This document shows positions 63,432 through 64,000 of a stretch of 64,000 nucleotides of DNA, in pieces. The translations under genes and the position numbers were made by a program. The notes under the pieces were generated by a model that was given only the letters and a program-made list of their open reading frames with translations, was not told the origin of the DNA and ran no database searches. Position 1 is the first letter of the stretch, and every line of letters starts with the position of its first letter. The DNA is from Akkermansia sp. (lineage in GTDB: Bacteria; Verrucomicrobiota; Verrucomicrobiia; Verrucomicrobiales; Akkermansiaceae): assembly GCA_030525455.1 (NCBI GenBank), contig JAUNER010000006.1, positions 31,215-95,214 of the forward strand, read 5' to 3'.

Positions 63432-64000
63432 TATAATTCACAATGTCCATCTAATGATTACACATTACCTCAATAATATTCAGCTCCAATAATGAAAGTG
63501 AGCTAGGTTGCTCTACTATCCATTATACTATACCTCATAATGTAAATAACTATAATATAGCTATAATCATGAATATAAAGATATAAATCAATTCTTTTTG
63601 ATTCTGTAATATATTCTAACCAACCTTTTAGAAAAAAAGCAGTCTGCTATTGTTGATACGCTTAATATCATGCTCTTTTAATACTTCACAACCTTATAGA
63701 AGAACTATAAAATTAACCAAGCATACAAAGTCGCTTCGCCTCATCCTTCTAAATCCGACACTTAAGCTAAATTACAAAACGAATTTTGCTCCAATTACTA
63801 CAATTCTTCAAATAGAACTTCTCCCGTCTTTCTTAATTGGTAGAACAATTTCTTTTCATAAAAACGCTAAATCACATTATTTTAGAAAGGAAATTTTAAA
63901 ATCACTCTTTATACTCTTCTTTACCAAGTTCTTTGTACCCTGACAAGCTGACTAATTATTTCAATGTATTAAATTAATAATAATAATTATATATTAAATA
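63432..64000. other. AT-rich right end without a convincing gene
   Basis: Very AT-rich, many TATAAT-like boxes on both strands. A 97-codon frame at 63650-63943 has no codon pattern or homology I can support. The right edge may be upstream DNA of a gene beyond the window. Confidence 0.5.

Noticed and set aside
63650..63943. 97-codon plus-strand frame
   Set aside because: Very AT-rich with random-looking composition, no signal, no spacing to a promoter I can support.
1..64000. CRISPR array, prophage, integrase or complete insertion sequence
   Set aside because: No regularly spaced repeats, phage structural genes, integrase or transposase reading frame seen; the only mobile-like signal is the 84-bp element at 45253.
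1..64000. PEP-CTERM exosortase substrate
   Set aside because: No protein in the window ends in a PEP-type motif, hydrophobic helix and Arg cluster.

Overview
The window looks like the chromosome of an AT-rich, Gram-negative member of the Verrucomicrobiota, probably host- or gut-associated and Akkermansia-like. The clues are an exosortase/EpsI pair, a solitary EboE-like barrel, a very small basic protein beginning MGQQIRK, a beta-barrel porin ending in Phe, lipoproteins, and a complete L-fucose catabolic operon. This assignment is an inference; no rRNA gene is present. Translation starts almost never carry a Shine-Dalgarno sequence, and several good sigma70-like promoters sit so close to the ATG that the mRNAs would be leaderless or nearly so.

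Layout. 1-2.8 kb: a coiled-coil/TPR protein entering from the left edge and a secreted pseudo-metallopeptidase. 2.9-7.5 kb (minus): a tyrosine phenol-lyase/tryptophanase-family enzyme, a secreted coiled-coil protein, and prs-rplY separated by a structured RNA leader. 7.6-9.3 kb: exosortase plus EpsI-like partner. 9.3-11.3 kb (minus): lipoprotein with a broken M28 peptidase fold, and the EboE-like protein. 11.6 kb: tRNA-Asp. 11.8-18.3 kb: yqgE, yggS, a membrane-bound dynamin-like GTPase, a CE4 deacetylase, thiS and mutL. 18.5-24.0 kb: fucP-fucI-fucK-fucA, a self-contained uptake and breakdown route for L-fucose, a typical mucin sugar. 24.1-27.4 kb: DUF3472 protein, a 49-residue membrane protein, tRNA-Arg, coaD, lpdA. 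27.7-34.2 kb: secreted unknown, hemB, an OmpR-type two-component system, argF, sufE. 34.4-41.2 kb (minus): a tight argS-TPR-M3 peptidase-oxidoreductase operon.

41.4-45.4 kb is the clear accessory island. It holds two shortened RHS cassettes sharing a roughly 204-bp core, each with a different AT-rich C-terminal tip and each followed by a small hydrophobic protein that fits an immunity role. A third RHS scrap and an 84-bp element with 11-bp inverted ends follow. The first tip has a His-Gly...Cys pattern like clan CD (caspase-like) peptidases and is split by one in-frame TAG; the second cassette is frameshifted by one missing base.

45.5-52.7 kb returns to core genes: prfA-prmC-priA, a small membrane protein, prmA, class I fumarase. 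52.8-56.6 kb (minus): YjdF-like protein, POT peptide transporter, PpiD/SurA-like chaperone. 56.9-64 kb: sufT and a partner, a His/Pro-rich surface protein, the small basic protein, thiD, a Sel1-repeat lipoprotein, an OprO/P-like porin with a G9 tract inside the coding sequence, and an AT-rich right end without a convincing gene.

The most interesting items are the RHS tip/immunity cassettes, the genome-wide SD-less and leaderless initiation pattern, the prs-rplY leader structure, the MutL with degraded endonuclease motifs, and the phenol-lyase-like active site in a gene that automatic annotation would probably call tryptophanase.
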